14,751 bases of DNA from Bacteroidales bacterium UBA1217. GTDB taxonomy: Bacteria > Bacteroidota > Bacteroidia > Bacteroidales > P3. A program made the position numbers and the translations under genes. The DNA is taken from contig DBXH01000046.1 of the NCBI GenBank assembly GCA_002309335.1, forward strand, positions 21,298-36,048. The letters run 5' to 3'. Positions 1 through 6,090 of the stretch are shown here, piece by piece (within the stretch, counting starts at the first letter, position 1; every line of letters starts with the position of its first letter). The notes under the pieces are model-generated. The model made no database searches. It saw only the letters and a list, made by a program, of their open reading frames with translations, and was not told the origin of the DNA.

Positions 1-19
1 TCGAATCCCTGTCTCTCCG
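1..19 (+). tRNA. tRNA-Ser, 3' end only
   Basis: The first 19 bases read as the end of a tRNA. Bases 1-6 complete a TTCGAAT T-loop, 7-11 (CCCTG) are the 3' side of the T-stem, 12-18 (TCTCTCC) the 3' side of a seven-base acceptor stem, and 19 is a G discriminator. A G discriminator with an acceptor that would begin GGAGAGA fits serine tRNA. CCA is not encoded. The anticodon lies outside the window, so the isoacceptor cannot be given. Confidence 0.75.
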
Positions 20-30
20 CTGAAATGAAA

Positions 31-59
31 CAGCCGATTATCCATCGGCTGTTTTTTTT
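31..59 (+). terminator. Rho-independent terminator of the tRNA
   Basis: A perfect 8-bp stem (CAGCCGAT at 31-38 paired with ATCGGCTG at 44-51) closes a five-base loop and is followed by eight T residues at 52-59. It starts 12 bases after the tRNA end and would end that transcript. Confidence 0.9.
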
Positions 60-88
60 ATCTGTATTAGTGGCATTTTAGATTATGT

Positions 89-166
89 ATGGAAAAGTTC
101 TCGGCGGAAGCAGTATATTACAAAATGACCCAAATCCCGAAAGGAAAGGTGGAGACAATTAAATGA
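89..166 (+). other. 25-codon ORF, possible remnant of an alkyltransferase-like gene
   Basis: An ATG at 89 opens a 25-residue frame ending with TGA at 164-166, five bases before the sugar-kinase start. It contains QIPKGKV preceded by VYYKMT. This resembles the segment before the active site in the O6-methylguanine methyltransferase / alkyltransferase-like family, which commonly reads like VYEVVRQIPKGKVTTY. Nothing after this motif is present: the active-site PCHR region is absent. It may be the leftover 5' end of such a gene, a leader peptide for the kinase, or chance. The match rests on about 12 residues from memory. Confidence 0.25.
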
Positions 167-170
167 AAAT

Positions 171-1082
171 ATGGATATGAAACGCGTAATAGGCATAGGA
201 GAAACCGTGCTTGACATCATCTTCAAGAACGACCAGCCGCAGAAGGCCGTTCCAGGCGGCTCTACCTTCAATAGCATCGTATCGCTCGGACGCGCCGGGG
301 TGCCGTGCGCTATGGTTACGGAAGCCGGCGGCGACCATATCGGCGACATCATCTGCCGCTACCTTCAGGATAACGGAGTGTCGCCGGATTATGTCTGCCG
401 CAACGACAATGTCAAGTCGCACATCTCATTGGCCTTCCTCGACGAGCATAACGACGCTCAGTATATATTTTACAAGGACCACGCGTCGGTAGAAACAATT
501 CAGAATTTCGAATTTCAAAATTCAAAATTCAAAATTAATTCTGACGACATAGTGCTCTTCGGCTCGTTCTTCTCCATCAACCCCGTGATGCGCCCTGTGG
601 TGGGTAAGTTGCTTCACGAGGCTCACAAGGCTGGTGCGTGGCTCTACTACGATGTCAACTTCCGCAAGAACCATATAGTCGATTTGCCCGACGTGATGTC
701 AAATATCGAGGAAAATATGACACTCGCCGATGTTGTGCGCGGTTCTGTGGAGGATTTCAGCTATCTATATAGTCTCACGGATGGTGAAGCCATCTATGCC
801 CGTGTGAGTAATTTGTGCAATATTTTAATACTGACCGACGGCGCACGTCCGATACGGGTATATGCTCCCAACGGCTGCGAGACCTATACTGTGCAGCCGA
901 TAGAAACGGTCAGCACCGTGGGAGCTGGAGACAACTTTAACGCCGGTTATATATACGCTATGATGCAAGGACTGCAGGATGAGGCTTCCCGCATCGAGAT
1001 GGCTCAAAAATGGAGTCGGGATGTCTGCCGCCAGATAGGGAACAATATAAGCGACGAACTTGTCGTATGGTTAAAACAGTAG
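171..1082 (+). CDS. PfkB-family carbohydrate kinase
   Basis: A 303-residue ribokinase-fold sugar kinase, cytoplasmic, expected to phosphorylate a sugar with ATP; fructokinase-like, but the substrate is not determined. The N-terminal PfkB region is visible at about residues 29-44 (GGSTFNSIVSLGRAG). The C-terminal signature is at 247-256, with GAGD at 251-254; D254 would be the catalytic base and the glycines the anion hole. The usual DTxGAGD is varied to STVGAGD here. The length is normal for the family. Translation may start at 171 or at the second ATG at 177; the protein is the same from the core onward. Residues 112-123 are encoded by a heptanucleotide repeat (see the repeat entry), which looks like an added surface loop. 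The next gene starts four bases after the stop, so the two are probably co-transcribed. Confidence 0.9.
   Translation: MDMKRVIGIGETVLDIIFKNDQPQKAVPGGSTFNSIVSLGRAGVPCAMVTEAGGDHIGDIICRYLQDNGVSPDYVCRNDNVKSHISLAFLDEHNDAQYIFYKDHASVETIQNFEFQNSKFKINSDDIVLFGSFFSINPVMRPVVGKLLHEAHKAGAWLYYDVNFRKNHIVDLPDVMSNIEENMTLADVVRGSVEDFSYLYSLTDGEAIYARVSNLCNILILTDGARPIRVYAPNGCETYTVQPIETVSTVGAGDNFNAGYIYAMMQGLQDEASRIEMAQKWSRDVCRQIGNNISDELVVWLKQ
504..538 (+). repeat. Heptanucleotide tandem repeat inside the kinase gene
   Basis: Five consecutive seven-base units: AATTTCG, AATTTCA, AAATTCA, AAATTCA, AAATTAA. The tract is much richer in AT than the flanking coding sequence and encodes kinase residues 112-123, rich in Asn, Phe and Lys. 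Thirty-five bases is not a multiple of three, yet the frame stays open into conserved sequence, so either the tract replaced some sequence or its edges differ slightly from those given. Confidence 0.85.
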
Positions 1083-1086
1083 GAAA

Positions 1087-1566
1087 ATGACACAATTCAG
1101 GCAAATACGAACTGATGAGATACCATTGTTGGATGAATTCCTCTATGAGGCCATCTTCATCCCTGACGGCTTTTCCGCTCCACCCAAGTCCATCATCGAA
1201 AATGAAGACCTGCAGGTGTATGTGAGGGATTTCGGAAATCAGCTGGACGACAGATGCCTTGTGGCTGAGTGCGACGGAAAGATTGTCGGAGCTGTGTGGA
1301 CGAGGGTGATGAACGACTATGGCCATATCGCCGACGGCATACCCTCGCTTGCTATGTCGCTCTACAAGGAATACCGGAACAAAGGTATTGGTACGGAGTT
1401 GCTTAAGCGGATACTGCAGCTCCTGCGGAAAGAAGGCTACAAGCAGGTATCCCTGTCGGTGCAGAAGGCCAACTATGCGGTAAGAATGTACAGAAAAGTT
1501 GGTTTTGAAGTGCATAAGGAAACCGAAGAGGAATATATAATGATATGTGATTTTGATAATGGTTAA
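1087..1566 (+). CDS. GNAT-family N-acetyltransferase
   Basis: A 159-residue single-domain acetyltransferase expected to move an acetyl group from acetyl-CoA to an amine; substrate unknown. The acetyl-CoA pyrophosphate-binding motif A is seen at residues 96-106 (R97-x-x-G100-I-G102) after the beta-4 strand. The C-terminal motif B region is at 128-139, with N129, Y134 and VGF at 137-139. The length is typical of the family. The ATG at 1087 is preceded by AGGAAA and lies four bases after the kinase stop, so translation is probably coupled. The stop at 1564-1566 is followed closely by the broken flavodoxin-like gene, suggesting that all three once formed one transcript. Confidence 0.88.
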   Translation: MTQFRQIRTDEIPLLDEFLYEAIFIPDGFSAPPKSIIENEDLQVYVRDFGNQLDDRCLVAECDGKIVGAVWTRVMNDYGHIADGIPSLAMSLYKEYRNKGIGTELLKRILQLLRKEGYKQVSLSVQKANYAVRMYRKVGFEVHKETEEEYIMICDFDNG

Positions 1567-1585
1567 TAGAAAAATACAAACAAAG

Positions 1586-1831
1586 ATGATAAAGAATCTT
1601 CTGAAAAAAGTCTTATGGGGAATGTTGCCTCTGGCGGTCCTGCTCTTCTGTGGATGCACAAAAGAAAATGGGACAAGTGATGATAACAAAAGCAAAGTCC
1701 TTGTTGCGTACTTCTCGTTTTCCAACACTACCAAAGGCGTTGCCGAGCAGTTGGCTGACGTGACGGATGGCGACATCTACCGCATCACGCCCGTGTTTTT
1801 TTGCTCTCTATTTAAACAAAATTCGCACTAA
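1586..1831 (+). pseudogene. Truncated flavodoxin-like lipoprotein
   Basis: An 81-codon open frame from ATG 1586. Residues 1-24 form a lipoprotein signal peptide (two lysines, hydrophobic core, lipidation cysteine C24 after FCG). Residues 37-49 (KVLVAYFSFSNTT) are the first beta strand and FMN phosphate-binding loop of a flavodoxin-like fold. The match runs to about residue 70 (YRITP). Bacteroidota relatives normally continue with a Pro/Tyr-rich segment and about 100 more residues. Here the frame instead runs through a T-rich stretch into 11 unrelated residues and stops at 1829-1831. The missing 3' part was not found in the window. It is probably non-functional, cut by the rearrangement that brought in the WYL region. 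A longer frame opens at 1547 inside the acetyltransferase gene, but 1586 gives a clean signal peptide. Confidence 0.75.
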
Positions 1832-1864
1832 TATTCGTCTGAATAATAGTAGATTCAAGAATAA

Positions 1865-2572
1865 TCAAGAGAGATAATCCTGCCATAGATTTTTATGGGT
1901 TTTCCAGAACTTATTAGGTGAGAAACCTATGGAAGGGCGATACTTTATGTCTTTTATCTTAATTTCAGTCAGCAAATACAACGGCCAGATCGTCTCCATA
2001 CGATATCTTGTATGCCCCAAAACATACCAGACGAAATCCTTCAGCACCAACCCTCTTGGTTCAAATAGTTCCTGATGATAAGGAAAACCAGTTCTTGGAT
2101 GATGGTAGTATAAATCGACACACTTTTGCTGACGGATGGCATCCATCAGGATATTCACATTCTCTACTCCAGAAGCCTTGCAGTCGATGTACATATATTT
2201 CTTGTTTTCTTCCGAATTTTGCATCTGCCGCAGCGCCGCCGATGTTTCAAATGCCATCAGGAACGGCATTGTCCAAGGATTATTGTTGCTCTCTGGCTCT
2301 TCAACCAATCGATAGCGATACCTTCTGTTCTCTTCCGACAATGCTTTTCTTCCAACCTCATATTGAAGGCGGTTGTCGCACTCAATCTTTATTCCAAATC
2401 TATCTCGAAGTTCCTTCAGATAGTTATGAAATGTTCGTTTGGGTAGAATTTTTCCCATATTTGGTTCGTCGACAAGTTTGTCTATCAACTGGTCGAATGT
2501 GATTCCTGTCTCTCCGGCTCTGCGGAACTGGGCAACCAACCAAGAAAGCATTTCCAAATTTTTGTAGTCCAT
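1865..2572 (-). CDS. WYL-domain transcriptional regulator
   Basis: A 235-residue protein with an N-terminal winged-helix-like part (about residues 5-75, including LPKRTFHNYLKELRDRFG) and a WYL domain at about 135-205. The WYL triad appears as WYV at 182-184, preceded by LFEPRGLVLKDF and followed by ETIWPLYLLTEI. WYL proteins are ligand-sensing DNA-binding regulators, and several (BrxR/CapW type) control phage-defence loci. The start at 2572 is chosen because a TAnnTTTG promoter lies at 2595-2602. The longer frame from 2638 would begin upstream of that promoter and add 22 odd residues. The protein ends soon after the WYL domain and lacks the WCX extension of longer relatives. It is divergent from the polymerase-like gene, with 195 bp between them. 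It converges on the broken flavodoxin gene. Confidence 0.82.
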   Translation of the reverse strand: MDYKNLEMLSWLVAQFRRAGETGITFDQLIDKLVDEPNMGKILPKRTFHNYLKELRDRFGIKIECDNRLQYEVGRKALSEENRRYRYRLVEEPESNNNPWTMPFLMAFETSAALRQMQNSEENKKYMYIDCKASGVENVNILMDAIRQQKCVDLYYHHPRTGFPYHQELFEPRGLVLKDFVWYVLGHTRYRMETIWPLYLLTEIKIKDIKYRPSIGFSPNKFWKTHKNLWQDYLS

Positions 2573-2594
2573 CTGATCTTTTTGTTTCTCGGTG

Positions 2595-2602
2595 CAAAGG
2601 TA
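2595..2602 (-). promoter_or_regulatory. Bacteroidetes-type -7 element for the WYL gene
   Basis: On the minus strand this reads TACCTTTG, matching TAnnTTTG, and is followed by CACCGAG. Transcription should begin near 2588, giving a leader of about 16 nt before the ATG at 2572. No good TTTG is seen at the -33 position; a TTTATTTTA stretch lies there. This site overrules the longer frame that starts at 2638. Confidence 0.75.
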
Positions 2603-2615
2603 CGAAAAAAAAACA

Positions 2616-2650
2616 TATGTAAAATAAATGTTATGCAAGTGTTAAAGTGT
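2616..2650. repeat. 35-bp repeat, copy 1 (candidate operator in the WYL promoter)
   Basis: These 35 bases match 4411-4445 at 30 positions, in the same orientation, without gaps. The two sites share the 12-mer AATGTTATGCAA (2627-2638 and 4422-4433). The copy contains two related halves, TATGTAAAATAAATGT and TATGCAAGTGTTAAAGTGT. It covers the -33 region and upstream of the WYL promoter and lies between the two divergent genes, which is where an autoregulatory operator would sit. Confidence 0.7.
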
Positions 2651-2702
2651 CATAATATTAAATATCTATAAATCAATAGTCTAATCACTTACAAAAAAGA
2701 TA

Positions 2703-2762
2703 ATGAAAAGACCTCTTCGTATTCCCGTTGTAGTGCTCACTTCAAAAAACATTAAAAAGTAA
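2703..2762 (+). CDS. Possible 19-residue leader peptide
   Basis: ATG at 2703 opens a 19-codon frame (MKRPLRIPVVVLTSKNIKK) ending with TAA at 2760-2762, five bases before the ATG of the polymerase-like gene. Basic ends around a short hydrophobic stretch and the close spacing would allow translational coupling. There is no other support; it may be a chance frame. Confidence 0.2.
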   Translation: MKRPLRIPVVVLTSKNIKK

Positions 2763-2767
2763 AAAAA

Positions 2768-4390
2768 ATGAAAACAGACAAAAAGCAATTTTCAGAGCCT
2801 ACAACCATCAACAAGGCGGAGGCGCACAACAACAATCAGTTGTCGATGATTCCATCAACTCCCATACCAATTGAGCTGTCAGACATAGTGAAGAACGACA
2901 ATGAGTATCTGTCGTATCTGGTTTGGAAAGGAGCGGACATCCGCTATGGGTATTTGAGTGAGGAGATAAAAGGTCGAATCACTAATGAACTCAATGTAAT
3001 CAAGAAAAAGGGTGTTGCAGGCTATTTTCTGATGTTTTGGAACATCGTCAGGGCAGCCCGTGAGGAACTGGATGTGTTTGTGGGTCCGGGAAGAGGGCGT
3101 ACACCTGGCTCTATCGTGGCATACTGTCTGCGCATCATCGATATTGACCCGATACAATATGGGCTGTCATTCGAGTGTTTCTATAGCACCCAGAGCAAGG
3201 GACTTCCAGACATAGCGATTGACGTGGAAAGCGAGGGCAGACACAAAGTAATCAATTGGATGAAAAAATATTATGGTGATAAATGCGTTACACATTTCAT
3301 CGCCAAAGGAACAACAGAGCCAAAGAATACCCTCGCTGAATTACAACAGATGAAGAGAATGCCCATCAAGACGTACAATGCCATCCAACATTATCTCCCA
3401 GAATCTGTACAACACGTAGGCATTGATGCAAATAGAATTGTAATTGCATCTGAGGATATTAGCAACATAGTATCTGTATGCGAGGTATATGATAAATCGA
3501 TAGGGAAGAAAGTGCTCGCTGCCCAATGTGATACCAATACCATTGATGAGGCGGGACTTGTTATGATAAATCTCCTTGGCCTTAACGTGCTATCGGTCAT
3601 AAAGAGTTGTGTGTCCAGGATCAAGAACACCACGGGCAAGGAAATTGATATGAATACCATTCCTCTCGATGACGAACCCACCTTAAAAATCTTCAACGAA
3701 GGGAATACTGTTGGCGTGTTTCTATTTGAGAGTACGGGTATGCGTATGAAATTACGCAAATTGAAGTTCCTATCTTTCAATGACCTTGTTGCCGCCGAAG
3801 CTCTCTATCGGCCAGGCACAATGGGGTTATTCGGAAAAATGATAGACAGAATTAACGGCGAGGAAGAGATAACATATCTCTTGCCGGAGATGGAGCAATG
3901 CTTGAGAAGTACCTATGGTCTCACTATCTATCAAGAGCAAATCATCCAGTTAAGCCAGATACTGGCCGGTTTCACCCCAGGAGAGAGTGCAGTTTTAATC
4001 AGAGCACTGGGCAGAAAGAAAAAAGACATTCTCGACTGGTTGGAAGTCCAATTCGTGGATGGAGGAATGAAGAAAGGACATCCCAAGGACATTCTTAAAC
4101 AGCTATGGAATGAATGGAAAACAGAAGGGGGTAAAACATTCTATAAAAGCCACTCAACAAGTTATACATGGCTGGCATTCCAGACAGCATACCTAAAAGC
4201 GCACTATCCAGCAGAATATATGGGAATTTTAGTGAACCAAGCCCGTGATGATGAAGCCAGAATGAAGGAACTGATAGCTGATTGCCAAGCCAACGGACTT
4301 GTCGTAGAGGATGAGACGGCCAAAGTCAAGATTGGAGACGGTATCGTTGTCAGTATCGACAGGAAAAAGGTCAGAAACGCGAACCAATGA
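2768..4390 (+). CDS. DnaE-like (C-family) DNA polymerase relative, PHP-less and probably catalytically inactive
   Basis: This 540-residue protein matches only the palm/fingers core of bacterial DNA polymerase III alpha, whose full length is about 1100-1200. Family motifs in order: YFLMFWNIV (86-94), GPGRG (106-110), LPDIAIDV (146-153), GLVMINLLGL (263-272), FESTGM (320-325), ALYRPGTM (345-352), YGLTIYQEQ (383-391), ALGRKKKD (413-420), YKSHSTSYTWLAFQTAYLKAHYP ending at 481. The N-terminal PHP domain and the C-terminal helix-hairpin-helix, OB and clamp-binding parts are missing. The family catalytic triad (D401, D403, D555 in E. coli) aligns here with D148, A150 and N268, so two of the three metal ligands are gone. 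The linker between palm motifs is also shortened. Most other motifs are kept, which argues against simple decay. It may bind DNA or nucleotide without polymerising. The first 40 residues are polar and low in structure. No TAnnTTTG promoter is visible upstream. Confidence 0.85.
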   Translation: MKTDKKQFSEPTTINKAEAHNNNQLSMIPSTPIPIELSDIVKNDNEYLSYLVWKGADIRYGYLSEEIKGRITNELNVIKKKGVAGYFLMFWNIVRAAREELDVFVGPGRGRTPGSIVAYCLRIIDIDPIQYGLSFECFYSTQSKGLPDIAIDVESEGRHKVINWMKKYYGDKCVTHFIAKGTTEPKNTLAELQQMKRMPIKTYNAIQHYLPESVQHVGIDANRIVIASEDISNIVSVCEVYDKSIGKKVLAAQCDTNTIDEAGLVMINLLGLNVLSVIKSCVSRIKNTTGKEIDMNTIPLDDEPTLKIFNEGNTVGVFLFESTGMRMKLRKLKFLSFNDLVAAEALYRPGTMGLFGKMIDRINGEEEITYLLPEMEQCLRSTYGLTIYQEQIIQLSQILAGFTPGESAVLIRALGRKKKDILDWLEVQFVDGGMKKGHPKDILKQLWNEWKTEGGKTFYKSHSTSYTWLAFQTAYLKAHYPAEYMGILVNQARDDEARMKELIADCQANGLVVEDETAKVKIGDGIVVSIDRKKVRNANQ

Positions 4391-4410
4391 AGGCTGTAAA
4401 CTTGGTATTA

Positions 4411-4445
4411 TATGCAAAATTAATGTTATGCAAAAGTTAATGTGT
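4411..4445. repeat. 35-bp repeat, copy 2 (downstream of the polymerase-like gene)
   Basis: Second copy of the 2616-2650 sequence, 30 of 35 bases identical. It begins 21 bases after the polymerase-like stop codon and ends 100 bases before the next start. Internally it is a near-tandem of TATGCAAAATTAATGT (4411-4426) and TATGCAAAAGTTAATGT (4427-4443). GTTAATG at 4436-4442 is also repeated inverted as CATTAAC at 4469-4475, there again preceded by GCAAA. It may be an operator for the gene at 4546 or a recombination or duplication footprint. Confidence 0.7.
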
Positions 4446-4545
4446 TCTCGTGGATGTTTTACGCAAAGCATTAACATATAGCGAATTGCAATTTTGACAA
4501 AAAGTTTTTGTTGGAAGTTATTCGTATTAACAGAGTAGAAAGTAA

Positions 4546-5094
4546 ATGCTACACGATATGAAAATGATCAAGGAAAACACCCGGAAAAGCCTCGACGAGG
4601 CCATCGCCAACGCCGCCAATGCGTGCAAGGTTATCTGCGTCATCAACTCCCGCTTCGCCCAGCAGGGCCTTCCTATGCTCGTGGTGGGCGATAACCACAG
4701 GCAATCTTCCCGGTGTAAGCCTCAAGCTTTTGAACCAATCTGCATCGACCGCGACGACCTGACAATCCTCGATGCTATCAGTATGAGCGAAGCTGTTAAA
4801 ATCGCTGACCTAACCATCAAAATCAAGCAGCGTGGGAACTATCCCTACCCTCCAATCAATGTGATCCTCAACGGCGACCCCCGCAGGGGAATGTATTGGG
4901 TGAATCTGCTGGACGAGATGCTTGCCCTCCACCTCAAGAGCCTGCCGTTCTCTGCGCTCTACAGCGGCAAGCACTATGAGGGCAAAGGGCTCTTCATCCT
5001 CGCTTCCGACCTGCCGGTGGCCGAGCTGAAGCGCGGCTTCCCAAAACTCTATTCCGATGTCATACTCCTGGAGGAAACCCCTTCGGGAGTATGA
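4546..5094 (+). CDS. Conserved-looking protein of unknown function, 182 residues
   Basis: I do not recognise this family. The frame is clearly coding: third positions are rich in C and G, unlike the AT-rich genes on both sides. No signal peptide or membrane segment is seen, so it is probably a soluble cytoplasmic protein. Features seen: a basic/alanine-rich N-terminal helix (about 8-27), a hydrophobic strand-like segment (28-33), LPMLVVGDNHRQ at 42-53, a Tyr/Pro-rich YPYPPINVILNGDP at 99-112, and a mixed alpha/beta C-terminal half ending in a predicted strand VILLEE. The ATGs at 4546 and 4558 are both possible starts. No TAnnTTTG promoter was found in the 155-bp gap upstream, but copy 2 of the 35-bp repeat lies there. 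The last codons and stop fall inside an inverted repeat (5059-5095). Confidence 0.7.
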   Translation: MLHDMKMIKENTRKSLDEAIANAANACKVICVINSRFAQQGLPMLVVGDNHRQSSRCKPQAFEPICIDRDDLTILDAISMSEAVKIADLTIKIKQRGNYPYPPINVILNGDPRRGMYWVNLLDEMLALHLKSLPFSALYSGKHYEGKGLFILASDLPVAELKRGFPKLYSDVILLEETPSGV

Positions 5095-5095
5095 C
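5059..5095 (+). terminator. Inverted repeat over the stop codon, possible terminator
   Basis: GTCATACTCC at 5059-5068 pairs perfectly with GGAGTATGAC at 5086-5095, a 10-bp stem with a 17-base loop. The stop codon of the 182-residue gene (5092-5094) lies in the right arm. What follows is only moderately T-rich (TTCCTATTGTTATTATTT), so intrinsic termination is likely but not certain. The AT-rich nuclease-like gene has its own promoter just beyond. Confidence 0.5.
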
Positions 5096-5110
5096 TTCCT
5101 ATTGTTATTA

Positions 5111-5142
5111 TTTGGCTGATTGAAAATAAATACGTAACTTTG
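5111..5142 (+). promoter_or_regulatory. Bacteroidetes-type promoter of the nuclease-like gene
   Basis: TTTG at 5111-5114, a 20-base spacer, then TAACTTTG at 5135-5142, matching the -33 TTTG / -7 TAnnTTTG pattern. The expected transcription start near 5149 gives a leader of about 19 nt before the ATG at 5168. This is the best-formed promoter in the window. Confidence 0.85.
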
Positions 5143-5167
5143 CACCGAAAAAATAAAAAATACAATT

Positions 5168-6085
5168 ATGATAGAAAAATATTTAAAACCGGAAAACCTT
5201 CAGACAGCATTGGATTGTGCTGTAAGAGATGCCCAAAATGAATATGATTGTGGTTATACAAATAAAGGTGTAACCTATTGTAATTACATGTCAGAAGATG
5301 CTTGGCAGAAGTATCTTGATGAAAAATTCGAAGGATATGAGCACCATAAAAAACAATTTGACGATGGTGCTGGTGGGGAATTGAAAGAAGGGAAATATCC
5401 TCCTAAAATGGCTTCATTTGGATCCTCAAGTCGTTTTATTTTCGAATTATCAAAAGACATTGATGGATTTGAATTTGAGGAAAAGTTAGATACAAGAGTT
5501 GGAGGAATTGCACATTTGGATGGAAGTCGAAAAAAAGATTCTGAATACATCTACGTTGAGGCAAAGAAGCGTGAAATATATGGCGACTCCCACAAAAACG
5601 AAGATATTAAAGAAGTATACTTAGATGTTTATAAGCATATAAAGAAATCCTTAGAGGAAAAGAATTTTTTATTTTTATATGACAAAATGGATAGCAAAGA
5701 AGTCGCGTGCAAAAAAGTTACTTTCAAAATTCAGGGAAAAGATGTTCAATACTTCGATTTAAAGCAATTGATTTGTCACTTTCTCGGTATAACATATGAC
5801 ATTGCAAAGCACTCCATTCGTAATATAAAAGTGAAGTTTTTGTACCTTATATATAATCCCCAAGAGGTTACTAAAGAAATGAAGAATGGATACAAGGGGA
5901 AAATTGAGAAACGATATGATGAGGTAACGAGGTTCATAAATAATAACATTGAAAATGGCGTTTTTAATGCTATTTTCCAAGCGGTATTAGATTACCAAAT
6001 AAAAAAACAGAATTTAGATAATACAACGAAAATAAAATTCGAAATGAAGTTAGTGGATCAATACAACTACAAAAAAGAATTCTAG
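5168..6085 (+). CDS. PD-(D/E)XK nuclease-like protein, putative restriction endonuclease
   Basis: A 305-residue soluble protein. The central region fits a PD-(D/E)XK nuclease core: acidic FEFEEKL at 101-107, D118 in AHLDG, then E131-A-K133 in YVEAKKRE after a beta strand. E104/E105, D118, E131 and K133 would bind metal and activate water. The arrangement FEEKLxT..GGIAHLD..(V)EAKxxEIY resembles, from memory, the PGN_0703-type putative restriction endonucleases of Bacteroidota. The C-terminal half is lysine-rich and mixed alpha/beta, without a recognised domain. No methyltransferase gene is adjacent, so a classical restriction-modification pair is not present here. Base composition is very AT-rich compared with the genes on either side, suggesting recent acquisition. 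It has its own promoter, and the next gene starts five bases after its stop. Confidence 0.62.
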   Translation: MIEKYLKPENLQTALDCAVRDAQNEYDCGYTNKGVTYCNYMSEDAWQKYLDEKFEGYEHHKKQFDDGAGGELKEGKYPPKMASFGSSSRFIFELSKDIDGFEFEEKLDTRVGGIAHLDGSRKKDSEYIYVEAKKREIYGDSHKNEDIKEVYLDVYKHIKKSLEEKNFLFLYDKMDSKEVACKKVTFKIQGKDVQYFDLKQLICHFLGITYDIAKHSIRNIKVKFLYLIYNPQEVTKEMKNGYKGKIEKRYDEVTRFINNNIENGVFNAIFQAVLDYQIKKQNLDNTTKIKFEMKLVDQYNYKKEF

Positions 6086-6090
6086 TATTT

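Noticed and set aside
504..538. The heptanucleotide tracts as CRISPR or minisatellite recombination sites
   Set aside because: The units are seven bases, without spacers, and degenerate; they fit simple tandem repeats only.
958..1776. A 272-codon minus-strand frame opposite the kinase end and the acetyltransferase
   Set aside because: It is antisense to two well-supported genes, and its translation has no recognisable motif and odd composition.
2573..2638. A longer start for the WYL regulator at 2638
   Set aside because: The TACCTTTG promoter element at 2595-2602 lies inside this extension, and the extra 22 residues look like translated AT-rich promoter DNA.
2616..4445. The 35-bp repeats as a CRISPR remnant
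   Set aside because: There are only two copies, 1.8 kb apart with a gene between them, no spacers and no cas genes.
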